A stretch of 64,000 nt of DNA from Lewinellaceae bacterium (GTDB lineage Bacteria; Bacteroidota; Bacteroidia; Chitinophagales; Saprospiraceae). Made by a program: the position numbers and the translations under genes. Location of the stretch: the NCBI GenBank assembly GCA_020636095.1, contig JACJYN010000004.1, positions 1,087,604 to 1,151,603 on the forward strand, given 5' to 3'. This document shows, in pieces, positions 17,801 through 25,972 of the stretch. How positions within the stretch are numbered: position 1 is the stretch's first letter; every line of letters starts with the position of its first letter. The notes under the pieces are model-generated. The model was not told the origin of the DNA and did no database searches. It saw only the letters and a list, made by a program, of their open reading frames with translations.

Positions 17801-18031
17801 TGTCCAGCCCACCCCGCCGCCTTCACTTTTCCACAGGCCGCCGGAGGCTGTACCCACGTAAATCTCATCCGGGTTTTGCAAGTTGACATCTACAGCGGTG
17901 ACTCGCCCGCTCATGCCCGCCGGGCCGATGCTTCGGGCTTTCATACCATCGAGCAGGCTCATGTCGAGCGGCTGAGAAAAAGCAAAAGAAAACAGCAGTG
18001 AAAGAACGGCTGTGGACAAGTATTTTTTCAT
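14861..18031 (-). CDS. Sortilin/VPS10-like beta-propeller protein (BNR repeats), secreted
   Basis: 1056 residues from MKKYLSTAVLSLLFSFAFSQ at 18031, which gives a clean signal peptide; the 18103 start adds a non-conserved leader. At least eight Asp-box/BNR repeats of the form SxDGGxTW occur (YKSIDGGRTW, YRTVDGGKNW, YRSDDGGYNW, LTRDGGKSW, RSADRGRTW, SMDEGQHW), with YVGTASGGLWKS and WVGTGEGNPRNS typical of the VPS10-like glycosyl-hydrolase-annotated proteins of Bacteroidota. A C-terminal domain follows, with a FlgD-like Ig segment and helices. A sequence resembling TAnnTTTG (TATCTTCG) lies near 18060 on the minus strand. Function unknown; no sialidase catalytic set was recognised. Confidence 0.8.
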   Translation of the reverse strand: MKKYLSTAVLSLLFSFAFSQPLDMSLLDGMKARSIGPAGMSGRVTAVDVNLQNPDEIYVGTASGGLWKSEGGGVGWTPIFDTVGVASIGAIAIGQRNPDVIWVGTGEGNPRNSQSAGGGVYKSIDGGRTWQYMGLRETRNIHRIIIHRDNPDVIYVGALGNAWADSEFRGVYRTVDGGKNWEKILYLNDRTGAADFDVDPANPDKLFVNMWRFRRWPWTFQSGGEGSGLYMTLDGGDSWKRLDEENGLPKGPIGKVGIAIATNNPDVVYALVESEKTALYRSDDGGYNWKKTADKNIGDRPFYYADITVDPENENRLYNVYSNISVSEDGGKTFTTLLGWDNIHGDHHYWWIHPTDGSYMIDGNDGGMAITRDRGKSWRFIENLPVAQFYHITLDGHIPYNVLGGMQDNGTWRGPAYTWSTGGIRNAMWEEIGFGDGFDVVVEKDNSRYAYVMWQGGNLQRIDFETGAQQWVKPNHPEGIPLRFNWNAGIAQDPFDPTVIYYGSQFLHRSADRGRTWETISPDLTTNDPNKQQQAQSGGLTYDVTGAENHCTILSIAPSSLEKGLIWVGTDDGRLQLTRDGGKSWADVYPNIPGVPDSCWIPQVHASSFRAGEAYVVINNYRRGDWKPYLFRTENYGVTWKQLTFEGDVDGYCLSWVQDPVEPKLQFLGTEFGLYVSMDEGQHWTKWAPGYPTVSTIDMKIHPREQDLVIGTFGRAAYVLDDIRPLRTLAAEGAAVLGQPLKVYPAPDAYLAHYKQGAGTRFTGDAYYKGENRPYGALITFSIKEVLKKEEDGSLAQSDTVKVMVYDQQGQRLRQMRAAARKGMNRFSWNLNRDGVRGPSTPKPKDKDALPPDGRPVAPGLYTIVVEYGEHKDSTQVTVHSDPRMEVELDKVNAFYAAWDEWNGSIATATAAMDNLRDAEGRLGPLADMVKDQVQDTARVAAFERTIKELRARIDSLQFIVLPGEDIQGIYRNPEQLQMKISRAEVYFSPSYDAPNPAFHAPTPTAMAVVEEVKRDIVGFVEKVNAFFETDWKAFEEKVDEMELDLIKPIPAVLLK

Positions 18032-18146
18032 AGACAATTCGGTTTTGGATTTGCTGCCCGAAGATAGGGAACTCCCGGGAATTGAGGAGGGAGGATATGG
18101 CACAGGCAGGAGTAATCAGCTTAAAAAACTGGAGCGCCACAGCTTT

Positions 18147-18992
18147 TCAGCCGCGCCCCACCTCCCGCTTCGGATCGGTAATCCACTCACTCCAGGAGCC
18201 GGGATACAGTTTGGCGTCCCCCAGGCCGGCGTGTTTATAGGCAAGGATATTCCGGCAGGCAGAAACGCCAGAGCCGCAATAAAAGATGGTGTGCTCCGCA
18301 TCCGGTTCGCCCAGGGCTTGCCGGAAACGTTCCTGCAGCGCAGCCTCATCGAGAAAAATACCCTCAGCGTTTACGGTTTCCGCGTTGGATAAATTCAGCG
18401 CGCCGGGAATATGGCCGGCCACCGGGTCAATCGGCTCAACCTCACCGCGATACCGTTCCGCAGCCCGGGAATCCACCAATTTAAAACCAGGCAGTTGACG
18501 AATCCCTTCAACGGTGTATACATCCACGAGAAAATCCGGGCGGGGGCGAGGAATAAAGGCACGGGGTTGCGGTTCAGGGATGGCCGTTTCCACCGGCAGT
18601 TCCGCTTCTATCCAGCGGGGCCAGCCGCCATCCAATACGGCGACAGCATCGTGGCCGAGCCAGCGCAGCATCCACCACAGGCGGGAGGCGACCATGCCCC
18701 CGGCGTCGTCATAGGCCACCACCTGTACATCGTTACCGATGCCCAGGCGCTCGAAACGCATAGCCGCTACATCTGGATTCGGCAGCGGGTGGCGGCCGGT
18801 TTTTCCTGGAACAATGGGGCCGGAAAGCCCCTCATCGAGATGGATGTAGCGCGCTCCCGGAATATGCCCGTTGCGATAAGCACGCCTGCCTGCTTCAGTA
18901 TCCGACAGGTTGAAGCGGCAATCAATAATCACCCAATCCTGGTTGTCCAGGTTTGAAGCCAAATCTGTTGTGGAGATGAGCGTAGTGTACAT
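18147..18992 (-). CDS. sseA: Sulfurtransferase (3-mercaptopyruvate/thiosulfate type), two rhodanese domains
   Basis: 281 residues with two tandem rhodanese domains. The N-terminal inactive domain has WVIIDCRFNLSD, GHIPGARYIHLDEGLSG and the C-terminal one FKLVDSRAAERYRGEVEPIDPVAGHIPGA. The active-site loop reads CGSGVSAC, closer to the CGSGVTA of mercaptopyruvate sulfurtransferases than to the CRKGVTA of rhodaneses. The length is normal. It transfers sulfane sulfur from 3-mercaptopyruvate to a thiol or cyanide acceptor in the cytosol. It stands alone on the minus strand. The gene symbol is by motif only. Confidence 0.85.
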   Translation of the reverse strand: MYTTLISTTDLASNLDNQDWVIIDCRFNLSDTEAGRRAYRNGHIPGARYIHLDEGLSGPIVPGKTGRHPLPNPDVAAMRFERLGIGNDVQVVAYDDAGGMVASRLWWMLRWLGHDAVAVLDGGWPRWIEAELPVETAIPEPQPRAFIPRPRPDFLVDVYTVEGIRQLPGFKLVDSRAAERYRGEVEPIDPVAGHIPGALNLSNAETVNAEGIFLDEAALQERFRQALGEPDAEHTIFYCGSGVSACRNILAYKHAGLGDAKLYPGSWSEWITDPKREVGRG

Positions 18993-19135
18993 GGATCGAG
19001 ATTTTGTGATTTCCTGGCCATAATACCCATTTTCAGCAATAATCCGTTAATGATTTTTTAATTGCTAAAAGAAATATAATTTGCCTTCTCCAAAATTCGT
19101 ATATCCATTGCACTTAAATGCAAAAAAAACGCGCA

Positions 19136-19756
19136 ATGAAAAGCCAGATAATGATTCTAACAGGTATGCTCTTCGCTGCCACGCTGACTGCCCAGGAAAA
19201 AGTCCGCTATACCGACGACTTCCGGTTCGCCCGGGGTATTTACACCAGTTTGCAGGACCTCAAGGCCAACGATCCGGTGAAACCTGCGGACATCATCACC
19301 GATATTGACGCCAGCTCTCCGAAGTTCTTTCAATTCTTGTTTACCAAGGAGCAGTTCCGGTTCCCCCGAAACAATGAAATCGTTTACCTGAAGCCCAAAG
19401 ATATATTCGGCTATTCCGATGGGCGGCAGGTATTTTACGGCACTAAATACCGGGTTGAAGTGATGGGAGAAATCTGCCTGCTCAAAGAAGTCGATGTGGT
19501 CGACTCCTATTCCTCCTTTATCAACCCCGGCGATAAATACGAGGCTGCCCGCGAACAGGGCTCCGGAAAGCTCTACATCCTGGATTTCGAAACGGGATCG
19601 TTTTTCCGGTGTAAACCGAAAAAAGTGGAAGCTATCTTACAAAGAGATAAAGAGCTGTTCCAGGAATATCAAAATGCCAAAGGCAAAAGGAAGGATAAGG
19701 TGCTGAACTTTATCAAGGAGTACAATTTCCGGCATCCGGTGTATTTTCCAAAATAG
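19136..19756 (+). CDS. Secreted protein of unknown function
   Basis: 206 residues from MKSQIMILTGMLFAATLTAQ at 19136, a good signal peptide; an upstream ATG at 19118 adds six basic residues. The mature protein begins EKVRYTDDFRFARGIYTSL and carries SSPKFFQFLFTKEQFRFPRN and SYSSFINPGDKYEAAREQGSGKLYILDFETG. No known domain was recognised; the composition suggests a small globular mixed alpha/beta protein with a basic helical tail (LQRDKELFQEYQNAKGKRKD). It is isolated from its neighbours. Likely periplasmic. No evidence for a specific role. Confidence 0.65.
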   Translation: MKSQIMILTGMLFAATLTAQEKVRYTDDFRFARGIYTSLQDLKANDPVKPADIITDIDASSPKFFQFLFTKEQFRFPRNNEIVYLKPKDIFGYSDGRQVFYGTKYRVEVMGEICLLKEVDVVDSYSSFINPGDKYEAAREQGSGKLYILDFETGSFFRCKPKKVEAILQRDKELFQEYQNAKGKRKDKVLNFIKEYNFRHPVYFPK

Positions 19757-19830
19757 TATCGGCCAACAAAAAGGAGCACCCGTACATTTAAGTAGTCGGA
19801 CAGATTTATTTTACAAATTGATAGCACGGC

Positions 19831-19926
19831 CGGGCGTCCCCGCCTACTGTGCCAGTATGGCCAGCAGGCACGCCCGGGCGTGGCTCAGCCTAAGCTGCCT
19901 GAATCACTCACGGGCGGGGACGCCCG
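19831..19926. repeat. GC-rich nested palindrome (REP-like)
   Basis: Outer arms CGGGCGTCCCCGCC (19831-19844) and GGCGGGGACGCCCG (19913-19926) are perfect complements. Between them lies a perfect 14-bp palindrome, CACGCCCGGGCGTG, at 19869-19882. The element fills the gap between convergent genes and could terminate both, although no T-run follows. It may be a REP-type repeat; no second copy was found in this window. Confidence 0.6.
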
Positions 19927-19949
19927 CGAGTGCAACATTAACCAACTGC

Positions 19950-20507
19950 TTACGGCTTTTCCCCCTTCATGTTCGCTCCTTCCACAAAATCCAGGGAAAC
20001 GGAGTTGATGCAGTAACGCAGGCCGGTTGGCTCCGGGCCGTCATCGAAGACATGGCCCTGGTGGCCGCCGCAGCGGGCGCAAAGCACCTCGGTGCGGATC
20101 ATGCCATAGGCGCTGTCTTCCTTCAGCAGGACATGCTCGGGGCGAATCGGATCCCAAAAACTGGGCCAGCCGGTGCCTGACTTAAACTTGGTTTTGGAGG
20201 AAAAGAGCGGCAGTCCGCAGCCAGCACAGGTATAAATACCCTGTTTTTTATTGTCCCAATACTTGCCGGTAAAGGCCCGCTCGGTACCTGCTTTCCGGAG
20301 GACGTTAAATGCCTGGGCATCGAGTTCAGCTTTCCATTCCTCCTCGCTTTTCTGCACCGGCGCCAGCGTGTCGCCGTCCAAACTGATGAAAGTTCGGTTT
20401 TCAGCTACCTTGCCCTGCTCGCCAATAGCATTATTGTCCTGCGCCTGGTTGCACCCCCAAAGGCTAGTCATAGAGATCAGCAGGCAGATGAAATACTTGT
20501 ATTGCAT
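19950..20507 (-). CDS. msrB: Peptide-methionine (R)-S-oxide reductase, lipoprotein
   Basis: 185 residues. The first 19 residues end SLWGC, a lipobox, so the enzyme is probably membrane-anchored in the periplasm. The MsrB fold is complete: FTGKYWDNKKQGIYTCAGCG and VLCARCGGHQGHVFDDGP supply the four zinc cysteines, SGTGWPSFW the substrate loop and LRYCINSVSLDF the catalytic Cys. It reduces methionine-R-sulfoxide in proteins. MsrA is not fused and not in the window. It is transcribed after the membrane protein at 20583. Confidence 0.95.
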   Translation of the reverse strand: MQYKYFICLLISMTSLWGCNQAQDNNAIGEQGKVAENRTFISLDGDTLAPVQKSEEEWKAELDAQAFNVLRKAGTERAFTGKYWDNKKQGIYTCAGCGLPLFSSKTKFKSGTGWPSFWDPIRPEHVLLKEDSAYGMIRTEVLCARCGGHQGHVFDDGPEPTGLRYCINSVSLDFVEGANMKGEKP

Positions 20508-20582
20508 AAATTGGAGTTTTTTAGTTGTAACAGTTCAGTGGCGGCTGAGGTGAAAAACAAAACCGATTTTAACGATTGTTTA

Positions 20583-21089
20583 TCACTCTTCAGATTCATT
20601 ATTATCTTGAGTACCGCCGTTCTTCCGTCCTCTCCCCCTTCGAATCCTGGGGTGGTTCCACTCTTCCCGCTGAGCAAATTCGACGATCTGCCGCATGAAG
20701 GCCATCATACCCAGGAAAACCAGGTAACCGATAGTAAGTACAATGTAAATCCAACGGTAGGAGCCGGCCTCGTCAATCGACATGGCTGAAAAGAAATAGG
20801 CTGCTACCCCGGATGCAAAGGCCAGGCCCAGATAACTGTAGATAGACCGGCCCCAATATTTCAGCATATTCTCGGCCGAAAGGGAAAACACGCTGTTAAA
20901 CATGGCGAATAGCAGTAAAAAAGAGGCGGCTGTAATCCATGGAAAGCGGTCGGGAACATAAATCAAGCCCGTCAGTTTAATTAACTTTGCCACCAGGATA
21001 AAAACGATGACTCCCCCAAATGTTATGGAAGCCTGGAGGACTGGATTCAGCCCTTTATCAAAAATAGAAGTGGATTCAGTCCTATTCAT
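20583..21089 (-). CDS. Four-TM inner membrane protein of unknown function
   Basis: 168 residues with four hydrophobic segments: about 20-40 (ITFGGVIVFILVAKLIKLTG), 50-68 (FPWITAASFLLLFAMFN), 82-103 (SYLGLAFASGVAAYFFSAM) and 110-130 (WIYIVLTIGYLVFLGMMAFM). The tail from residue 145 is highly charged (RIRRGRGRKNGG, then acidic). No domain or catalytic residue was recognised. It lies 75 bp upstream of msrB on the same strand and diverges from the nuclease gene at 21130. It may be co-transcribed with msrB, but the spacing does not prove it. Confidence 0.7.
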   Translation of the reverse strand: MNRTESTSIFDKGLNPVLQASITFGGVIVFILVAKLIKLTGLIYVPDRFPWITAASFLLLFAMFNSVFSLSAENMLKYWGRSIYSYLGLAFASGVAAYFFSAMSIDEAGSYRWIYIVLTIGYLVFLGMMAFMRQIVEFAQREEWNHPRIRRGRGRKNGGTQDNNESEE

Positions 21090-21129
21090 AGATATGCTTT
21101 GATGTCGATTTAATTCTCCTTAGTAACAA

Positions 21130-23082
21130 ATGAAGGAATTAATGTTGAATATAAAGTTCGGAATAATTGTTGGGTTCTTGTTGTTTAGATTCATTCCAAA
21201 TAGCCTCGATGCCCAAACCCTTGAGATTTGGGAGATACAGGGCACCGGCGCTTCCAGCCCCTACGAATTCGAAATTGTCGCCACAGAAGAGAATATTGTC
21301 ACGGCTAAAGGCAACGGATTTTTTTTTCTTCAAACCCCACCGGAGCGCAGTGACAACAACTCACTTACGTCGGATGCGCTATTGGTTTACGGTTCTTATG
21401 GCGGCCAGGTAGGCGATGTGGCCACCGTCGTGGGCCGGGTGGTGGAAATTGACGGCGCCACCAGCATCAGTTCTTCCAATATCCAGATTACTTTCGTTTC
21501 CAGCGGCGCCGCGCTGCCTCCTCCAGTGGTGCTGGGGGAAGGAGTGCCCTCACCGGAGCCCTCGGCCGTACACAGCCTGGAACGGCTAGAGAATATGCTG
21601 GTGCAATTCTCAGCAACGGCCACCGGCCCCACATCCAGCCAGGAACTCACCCCCCTCACCACTTCGGGGGCGCGCCCCTTCCGGGAGCCGGGGATTCTTT
21701 ATCCCGGCCTGCCGGGCCTGCCCATCTGGGACGGCAATCCGGAGATTTTCTGGTTCGACCCCAACGGGCTCAACGCCCCCAACAACCGTTTCATCAATAC
21801 GGGAGCGGCCGTAGAGGCCACCGCCGTCATGCTGGAGGCCGACGCGGGCTTCTGGCTGGCGCTGCCCCTGAATTATACGGTAAGCGGCAGTTCCGTACTC
21901 CGCCCGGCAAGGGATGCGGCGCCCGGAGAATTTACGGTGGGGTCGCTCAATGTATTGCGCCTTTTTGCCAATACGTCCAATACCAATCAACGCTTGCAAA
22001 AGCTGGCCCGTTATATTGACCGCCAGCTTCGCCTGCCCGATATCCTCGCCCTCCAGGAGGTGGGTAGCCTGAACGTTTTAGAAGACCTTGCCTACTACAT
22101 AAACCTCGAAGCGCCGGGCGCCAACTACGAAGCCTACCTGATACCCAGTGGCGGAGAGATTGACCTTGGGTTCCTGGTCAAACCCACCATAGAGGGGGTT
22201 CAGGTGAGCCAGCTGGGCGCCAATGAAGGATTCAGCCTGGGCGGCAGGCTACACGACCGCCCCCCACTCCTGCTGGAGGCTTTTCTTCCCACATCCCCAC
22301 CCACCTTTCTCCAGGTTTTGAATCTCCACCTGCGGTCCCTGCTTGGCATTGAAGGGCCGGACGCCAATTTTGTGAGAACTAAACGCTACCAGCAGTCCAT
22401 TTCGGTTGCCAATATGGCCCAGGCGCTGCAGCAGGAAGGCAACCTCATTGTAGTTGGAGATTTTAATGCCTTCCAGTTTTCGGACGGATACGTCGATGTC
22501 ACCAACCAGATCAGTGGCGCGGCTTCTATCGGTGCTCAACTGCCCCCTATGCCGATTGTCAGCCCGCCCCTTACCAATCAGGCGGAGTTGCTACCCGCCG
22601 AAGAGCGCTATTCCTATGTTTTCGATGGCAGCGCCCAAATATTGGACCAATGCTTGTCCTCTACCCTGTACGGCCTGGAGGCCAAAGGCATGCAGTACGG
22701 CCGCGGCAATGCCGATAATGCCCTGGCCTACGCCGACAACCCCTTCCTGGTGGAACGCGCTTCCGACCACGATGGCTTTGTGCTGTTCCTGGAAGCAGAA
22801 AACATGACGCCTGCTGCCTCGGCTGAATTGGCAGAGGGACTGCTCGTTCAGTTCGCCCAACCGATCCGGCCAGGGGGCGGCATTTATGTCAACAGCCGCA
22901 ATAGCGGCCCGCTGCGAAGCCTGGAGTTTTTTGATTTACAAGGGCGCATGATCTGGAAAAAGTTACTCTCCGGCCATGAGGCCAGCCTGCAACTGCCAAC
23001 GGTAGTACAAAGCGGGCAAATGTACATCCTCCGGGCAGCCGGCGAAAAAGGGGTACGGGTGGAAAGAGTAATCGTGGAGTAG
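21130..23082 (+). CDS. ExeM-like extracellular nuclease / EEP-domain protein with T9SS sorting domain
   Basis: 650 residues. A signal region ends near residue 29 (NSLDAQ). Residues about 30-260 resemble the OB-fold/lamin-type N-terminus of ExeM and YhcR nucleases (GTGASSPYEFEIV, VTAKGNGFFFLQTP). Residues about 270-560 are an endonuclease/exonuclease/phosphatase domain with LPDILALQEVG (metal Glu), LNLHLRSL, VVGDFNAF and ASDHDGFVLF (catalytic Asp-His). The last 80 residues (LEFFDLQGRMIWKK ... GQMYILRAAGEKGVRVERVIVE) form a type A T9SS sorting domain. A secreted or surface-attached nuclease is likely, degrading extracellular DNA for nutrients. Monocistronic. Confidence 0.85.
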   Translation: MKELMLNIKFGIIVGFLLFRFIPNSLDAQTLEIWEIQGTGASSPYEFEIVATEENIVTAKGNGFFFLQTPPERSDNNSLTSDALLVYGSYGGQVGDVATVVGRVVEIDGATSISSSNIQITFVSSGAALPPPVVLGEGVPSPEPSAVHSLERLENMLVQFSATATGPTSSQELTPLTTSGARPFREPGILYPGLPGLPIWDGNPEIFWFDPNGLNAPNNRFINTGAAVEATAVMLEADAGFWLALPLNYTVSGSSVLRPARDAAPGEFTVGSLNVLRLFANTSNTNQRLQKLARYIDRQLRLPDILALQEVGSLNVLEDLAYYINLEAPGANYEAYLIPSGGEIDLGFLVKPTIEGVQVSQLGANEGFSLGGRLHDRPPLLLEAFLPTSPPTFLQVLNLHLRSLLGIEGPDANFVRTKRYQQSISVANMAQALQQEGNLIVVGDFNAFQFSDGYVDVTNQISGAASIGAQLPPMPIVSPPLTNQAELLPAEERYSYVFDGSAQILDQCLSSTLYGLEAKGMQYGRGNADNALAYADNPFLVERASDHDGFVLFLEAENMTPAASAELAEGLLVQFAQPIRPGGGIYVNSRNSGPLRSLEFFDLQGRMIWKKLLSGHEASLQLPTVVQSGQMYILRAAGEKGVRVERVIVE

Positions 23083-23104
23083 GTGGAAGGGGGACGGCTC
23101 GCTA

Positions 23105-23144
23105 TTCGCCGTTCGCAAGTTCCTGAAAATCAAGAGGCGTTTTT
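23105..23144 (+). repeat. 40-bp dispersed repeat, copy 1
   Basis: Bases 23105-23144 are identical to the complement of 29015-29054. Beyond this core both copies continue with weaker similarity (runs of TTCGC/GTTCGC on one side, a GTCCAAC and TAGACT block on the other). It lies just after the nuclease stop. Half of the 427-base gap to the TonB receptor is made up of this and the minisatellite that follows. Confidence 0.7.
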
Positions 23145-23310
23145 CAGAAGAGGCTACCATTCCAGGGTTGGACGAGTTCGCGGTTCGGTATTCGCTGTTC
23201 GCAACCGCGGCAGGCTGCTTGGGCTTACCTGCTTCTAACCGTGTCCAACCTTAGACTAGAAAATTGAACTATCCCATCCCAAGTAGAAAAGGAAAGCGGA
23301 AACCGCCCCC

Positions 23311-23490
23311 ACGCCCCCGCGTGCATCCTATTCCCGCAAGTTACCTCCGCGCCTCTGCGTGCATTCACATTCCCCAAGTTACCCCCGCGCCTCCGCGCCT
23401 CCGCGCCCCTGCGTGCATTCACATTCCCCAAGTTACCCCCACGCCTCCGCGCCCCTGCGTGCATCCTATTCCCCAACCATGCATTCTATT
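23311..23490. repeat. GC-rich minisatellite with GTGCAT anchors
   Basis: A tandem array in which CTGCGTGCATTCACATTCCC or CTGCGTGCATCCTATTCCCC blocks alternate with variable numbers of the octamer GCCTCCGC. GTGCAT anchors fall at 23321, 23359, 23413 and 23459, with steps of 38, 54 and 46, which differ by multiples of eight. The array lies between convergent genes. It is not a CRISPR: the units are short and the spacers are themselves repeats. Confidence 0.7.
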
Positions 23491-23509
23491 CCCCAACCAG
23501 AAGCCCCCC

Positions 23510-25846
23510 CTAAAAGGTAAACTGCAGCCCCACACTAGGCAGGATAGGCAGTTGGTCCACCCGGCTGTTCGTCACCCGGTCCACGTAGAAAACGTTATCC
23601 CGGTTGTAGACATTGGTCACGCTCAGGGTAGCGTCGAGCTTACTATCCCCTTTAAAGTCGAAAGAACGCTTAAGGGAAGCGTCGAGGCGGTGGTAATAAG
23701 ACAGGCGGCCGCCGTTGAGTTGATCGCTAAGCAGGGTTCCAAGGTCGAAGTTTCCGGTTAGAATATCGGTGAAGAGCAAGTCGGAATAATTATTGTCCTC
23801 ATAGAAGCCCTGTGTTTCGGTGAAGGGGAAACCCGAGCCGAGGTTCCAGCGCAGGCCCGCTTCCCAGTTCTTATTTTTGCCAAAGTTGTACGAGGCCAGA
23901 AGGTTGACGTTATGGCGGCGGTCGAAGATAGTGGGGTATTGTTGTACGCCGTCGTCGCGGGTTACTTTCCCCAGAGAGTAGGTAGCCCAGAGGTAGAGGT
24001 TGCTCTTTTCGTAACGCACGGAAAGGTCAATCCCGTAGGCATCCCCGGTTTCGGTGATGAAATTCGGGTCGGTTTCGCTGAGTTTGTTGCGGTTGATATT
24101 GATCAGCTGAGTGAAGCGCTTGAGATAGGGCTCTACATTGAGTGATATATTACTGCTCAGGTCGATTTCCAGGCCGGCGATGGCGTGGTAGGCCTTTTGC
24201 AGGTTGTGGTCGGTGGGGGTACGCGTTCCCGGTTTGAAAATAGTCGATTCGGGGCCAGCCAGGAAGCCGATGAAAAAGTTGACGACATCCAGGTCGTTGA
24301 CCGTGCTGATCAGGTTTTGAGAATAGAAGCCTCCGGCAAATTTTAAGCGAAGGAAATCGGTAATGTTATACTTCAGGCCTAAGCGAGGTTCCACCGACAT
24401 TTCCGACTGTGATGCGTAGTAGTGCAGGCGAAGGCCCGGTTCAATCAGAAGGTTGCCCAGCTTCTGCTTGTATTTTACATAACCAGCCAGTTCAGTCGTA
24501 AAATCTTCCTGCTGAAAACGAACGCCGAGGGCGTTGCGAAATTCAAAATTCGTATTGAAGCCGGTAAAATCAAAACCGTAGTTGATCTGGTTGTTGCTGC
24601 CAAAATAAGTGAAGTTAAGGCTGGCGTTATAGCTATTCACGCCACTTTGCCGGGGCTGGCCATCCGTTTCCGCCAACGTGATCTGGTAATCGGAGAGAGC
24701 GATCGTTCCATCCATGATCACGTTGGAGTTGGGAGGGATCAGCGTGAAGTTGACGCCGGCGCCCAGGGTCTGCCAGTCCAGCTTGGCCAGGCCGATAAAA
24801 TCGAAGCGGTCGGTAAAATTAAAACCAAAAAGATTGAGCTTACTCCCATTGCCCCCTACGAAAGACAACTTGCCAAAGACATCGGTATAGGTATACGGCA
24901 GGCCGATATCTGATTTTTTAAGATCCTGAATGCTGGTGTCCCCCGAAGCGAAGGAAAAGAAGGTCGGATCGACGGCATAGCTGTACAGGGCTTTGGAAGT
25001 CTGGTCCAGATAAGAGTGTTTGCCGGTGAGCAGGAAGGAGGTGCTGCCCGTTCCCGGCCCTTCCAGCTTCTTGATCGGCCCTTCGATGAGGGCTTTAGCC
25101 TGAAATGGGCTGGCCGACACCAGGCCGCTCAGCTTCTTCTTGTTTCCTTCTCTGGTCTTGATGTCTACCACAGCGGAAATCCTCCCGCCCTGGTCGGCAT
25201 TGAACCCGCCGGTGAGTACATCTACGCTTCGGATGGTTTCCGTCTCAAAAACCGAGAAGAAACCGATGGAGTGGAAAGGGTTGTAGATGGTCATCCCATC
25301 CAGCAGTATCTTGTTCTGCACCGGCGAGCCCCCCCGGATATACAGCTGCCCGCCCTGGTCGCCGGAAACGATGATGCCTGGCAGAACCGGCAGGTATTGA
25401 GCGATATCCGATTCGCCCCCAGTGGAAGGCAGCGACCGGATTTGCTTGGGCGTAACCGTAACTTTGGAAACCTGAATATCGGAACGCGACTGCTCGCGGC
25501 GGCTCGATACGTTGACCGTTTCCAGGTCAACCGCATTGGGCTTCATGTAGAGGCTTTTGTAAACGATGGCGCCCTCCTTGAGGGTTACATCGACAACTAC
25601 ACTATCGTAGCCCAGGTAGGTCAGCTTGAGGGTATAATCGCCGGCGGGTAGGTTCCCGATGCTAAAGAAGCCGTCGAAGTCTGTATTAGCGCCGTAGTTG
25701 GTGCCTTCCAGCAGTACGTTTCCGTAAATTACCGGCTCTCCGGTATCTTCATCGTAGACGTTGCCCCGGATGGTGCCTCCAGTCTGGGCATGTGTATAAT
25801 TTAAAATACAGGCAAAGAGCAGCAGTAGTATTCCTTTGAGCTTCAT
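23510..25846 (-). CDS. TonB-dependent receptor with N-terminal carboxypeptidase-like domain
   Basis: 778 residues. The signal peptide ends NYTHAQ. Residues about 24-105 are a CarboxypepD_reg-like beta-sandwich (IRGNVYDEDTGEPVIYGNVLLEGTNYG, then DGFFSIGNLPAGDYTLKLTYLGYD). The plug follows (SDIAQYLPVLPGIIVSGDQGGQLYIRGGSPVQNKILLDGM) and the remaining 530 or so residues are barrel strands ending LPSVGLQFTF. It is shorter than SusC (about 1000) and has no SusD neighbour, so a polysaccharide-utilisation role is not supported. The substrate is unknown; siderophore or peptide uptake are possible. A promoter with both Bacteroidota elements is present 65 bp upstream. Confidence 0.92.
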   Translation of the reverse strand: MKLKGILLLLFACILNYTHAQTGGTIRGNVYDEDTGEPVIYGNVLLEGTNYGANTDFDGFFSIGNLPAGDYTLKLTYLGYDSVVVDVTLKEGAIVYKSLYMKPNAVDLETVNVSSRREQSRSDIQVSKVTVTPKQIRSLPSTGGESDIAQYLPVLPGIIVSGDQGGQLYIRGGSPVQNKILLDGMTIYNPFHSIGFFSVFETETIRSVDVLTGGFNADQGGRISAVVDIKTREGNKKKLSGLVSASPFQAKALIEGPIKKLEGPGTGSTSFLLTGKHSYLDQTSKALYSYAVDPTFFSFASGDTSIQDLKKSDIGLPYTYTDVFGKLSFVGGNGSKLNLFGFNFTDRFDFIGLAKLDWQTLGAGVNFTLIPPNSNVIMDGTIALSDYQITLAETDGQPRQSGVNSYNASLNFTYFGSNNQINYGFDFTGFNTNFEFRNALGVRFQQEDFTTELAGYVKYKQKLGNLLIEPGLRLHYYASQSEMSVEPRLGLKYNITDFLRLKFAGGFYSQNLISTVNDLDVVNFFIGFLAGPESTIFKPGTRTPTDHNLQKAYHAIAGLEIDLSSNISLNVEPYLKRFTQLININRNKLSETDPNFITETGDAYGIDLSVRYEKSNLYLWATYSLGKVTRDDGVQQYPTIFDRRHNVNLLASYNFGKNKNWEAGLRWNLGSGFPFTETQGFYEDNNYSDLLFTDILTGNFDLGTLLSDQLNGGRLSYYHRLDASLKRSFDFKGDSKLDATLSVTNVYNRDNVFYVDRVTNSRVDQLPILPSVGLQFTF

Positions 25847-25910
25847 ACGGTCAGAAATTGTTTAACAGCGGGTTGATGTGTGACTATTTGTGCGTTTTTT
25901 AAAACAGACA

Positions 25911-25940
25911 CAAATATAACCAGCTTTCCTCCTTTGCCAA
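25911..25940 (-). promoter_or_regulatory. Bacteroidota-type promoter of the TonB receptor
   Basis: On the minus strand TTG (complement of 25938-25940) is followed by 19 bases and then TATATTTG (complement of 25911-25918), matching TTG-N19-TAnnTTTG. Transcription would start near 25905 and give a leader of about 58 bases. Confidence 0.7.
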
Positions 25941-25972
25941 GGGATTCTTTTGTCTTCTTCGAAACAAAGTCC

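Noticed and set aside
23225..23476. 83-codon ORF over the minisatellite
   Set aside because: The protein is only a translation of the tandem repeat and has no start context or signal.
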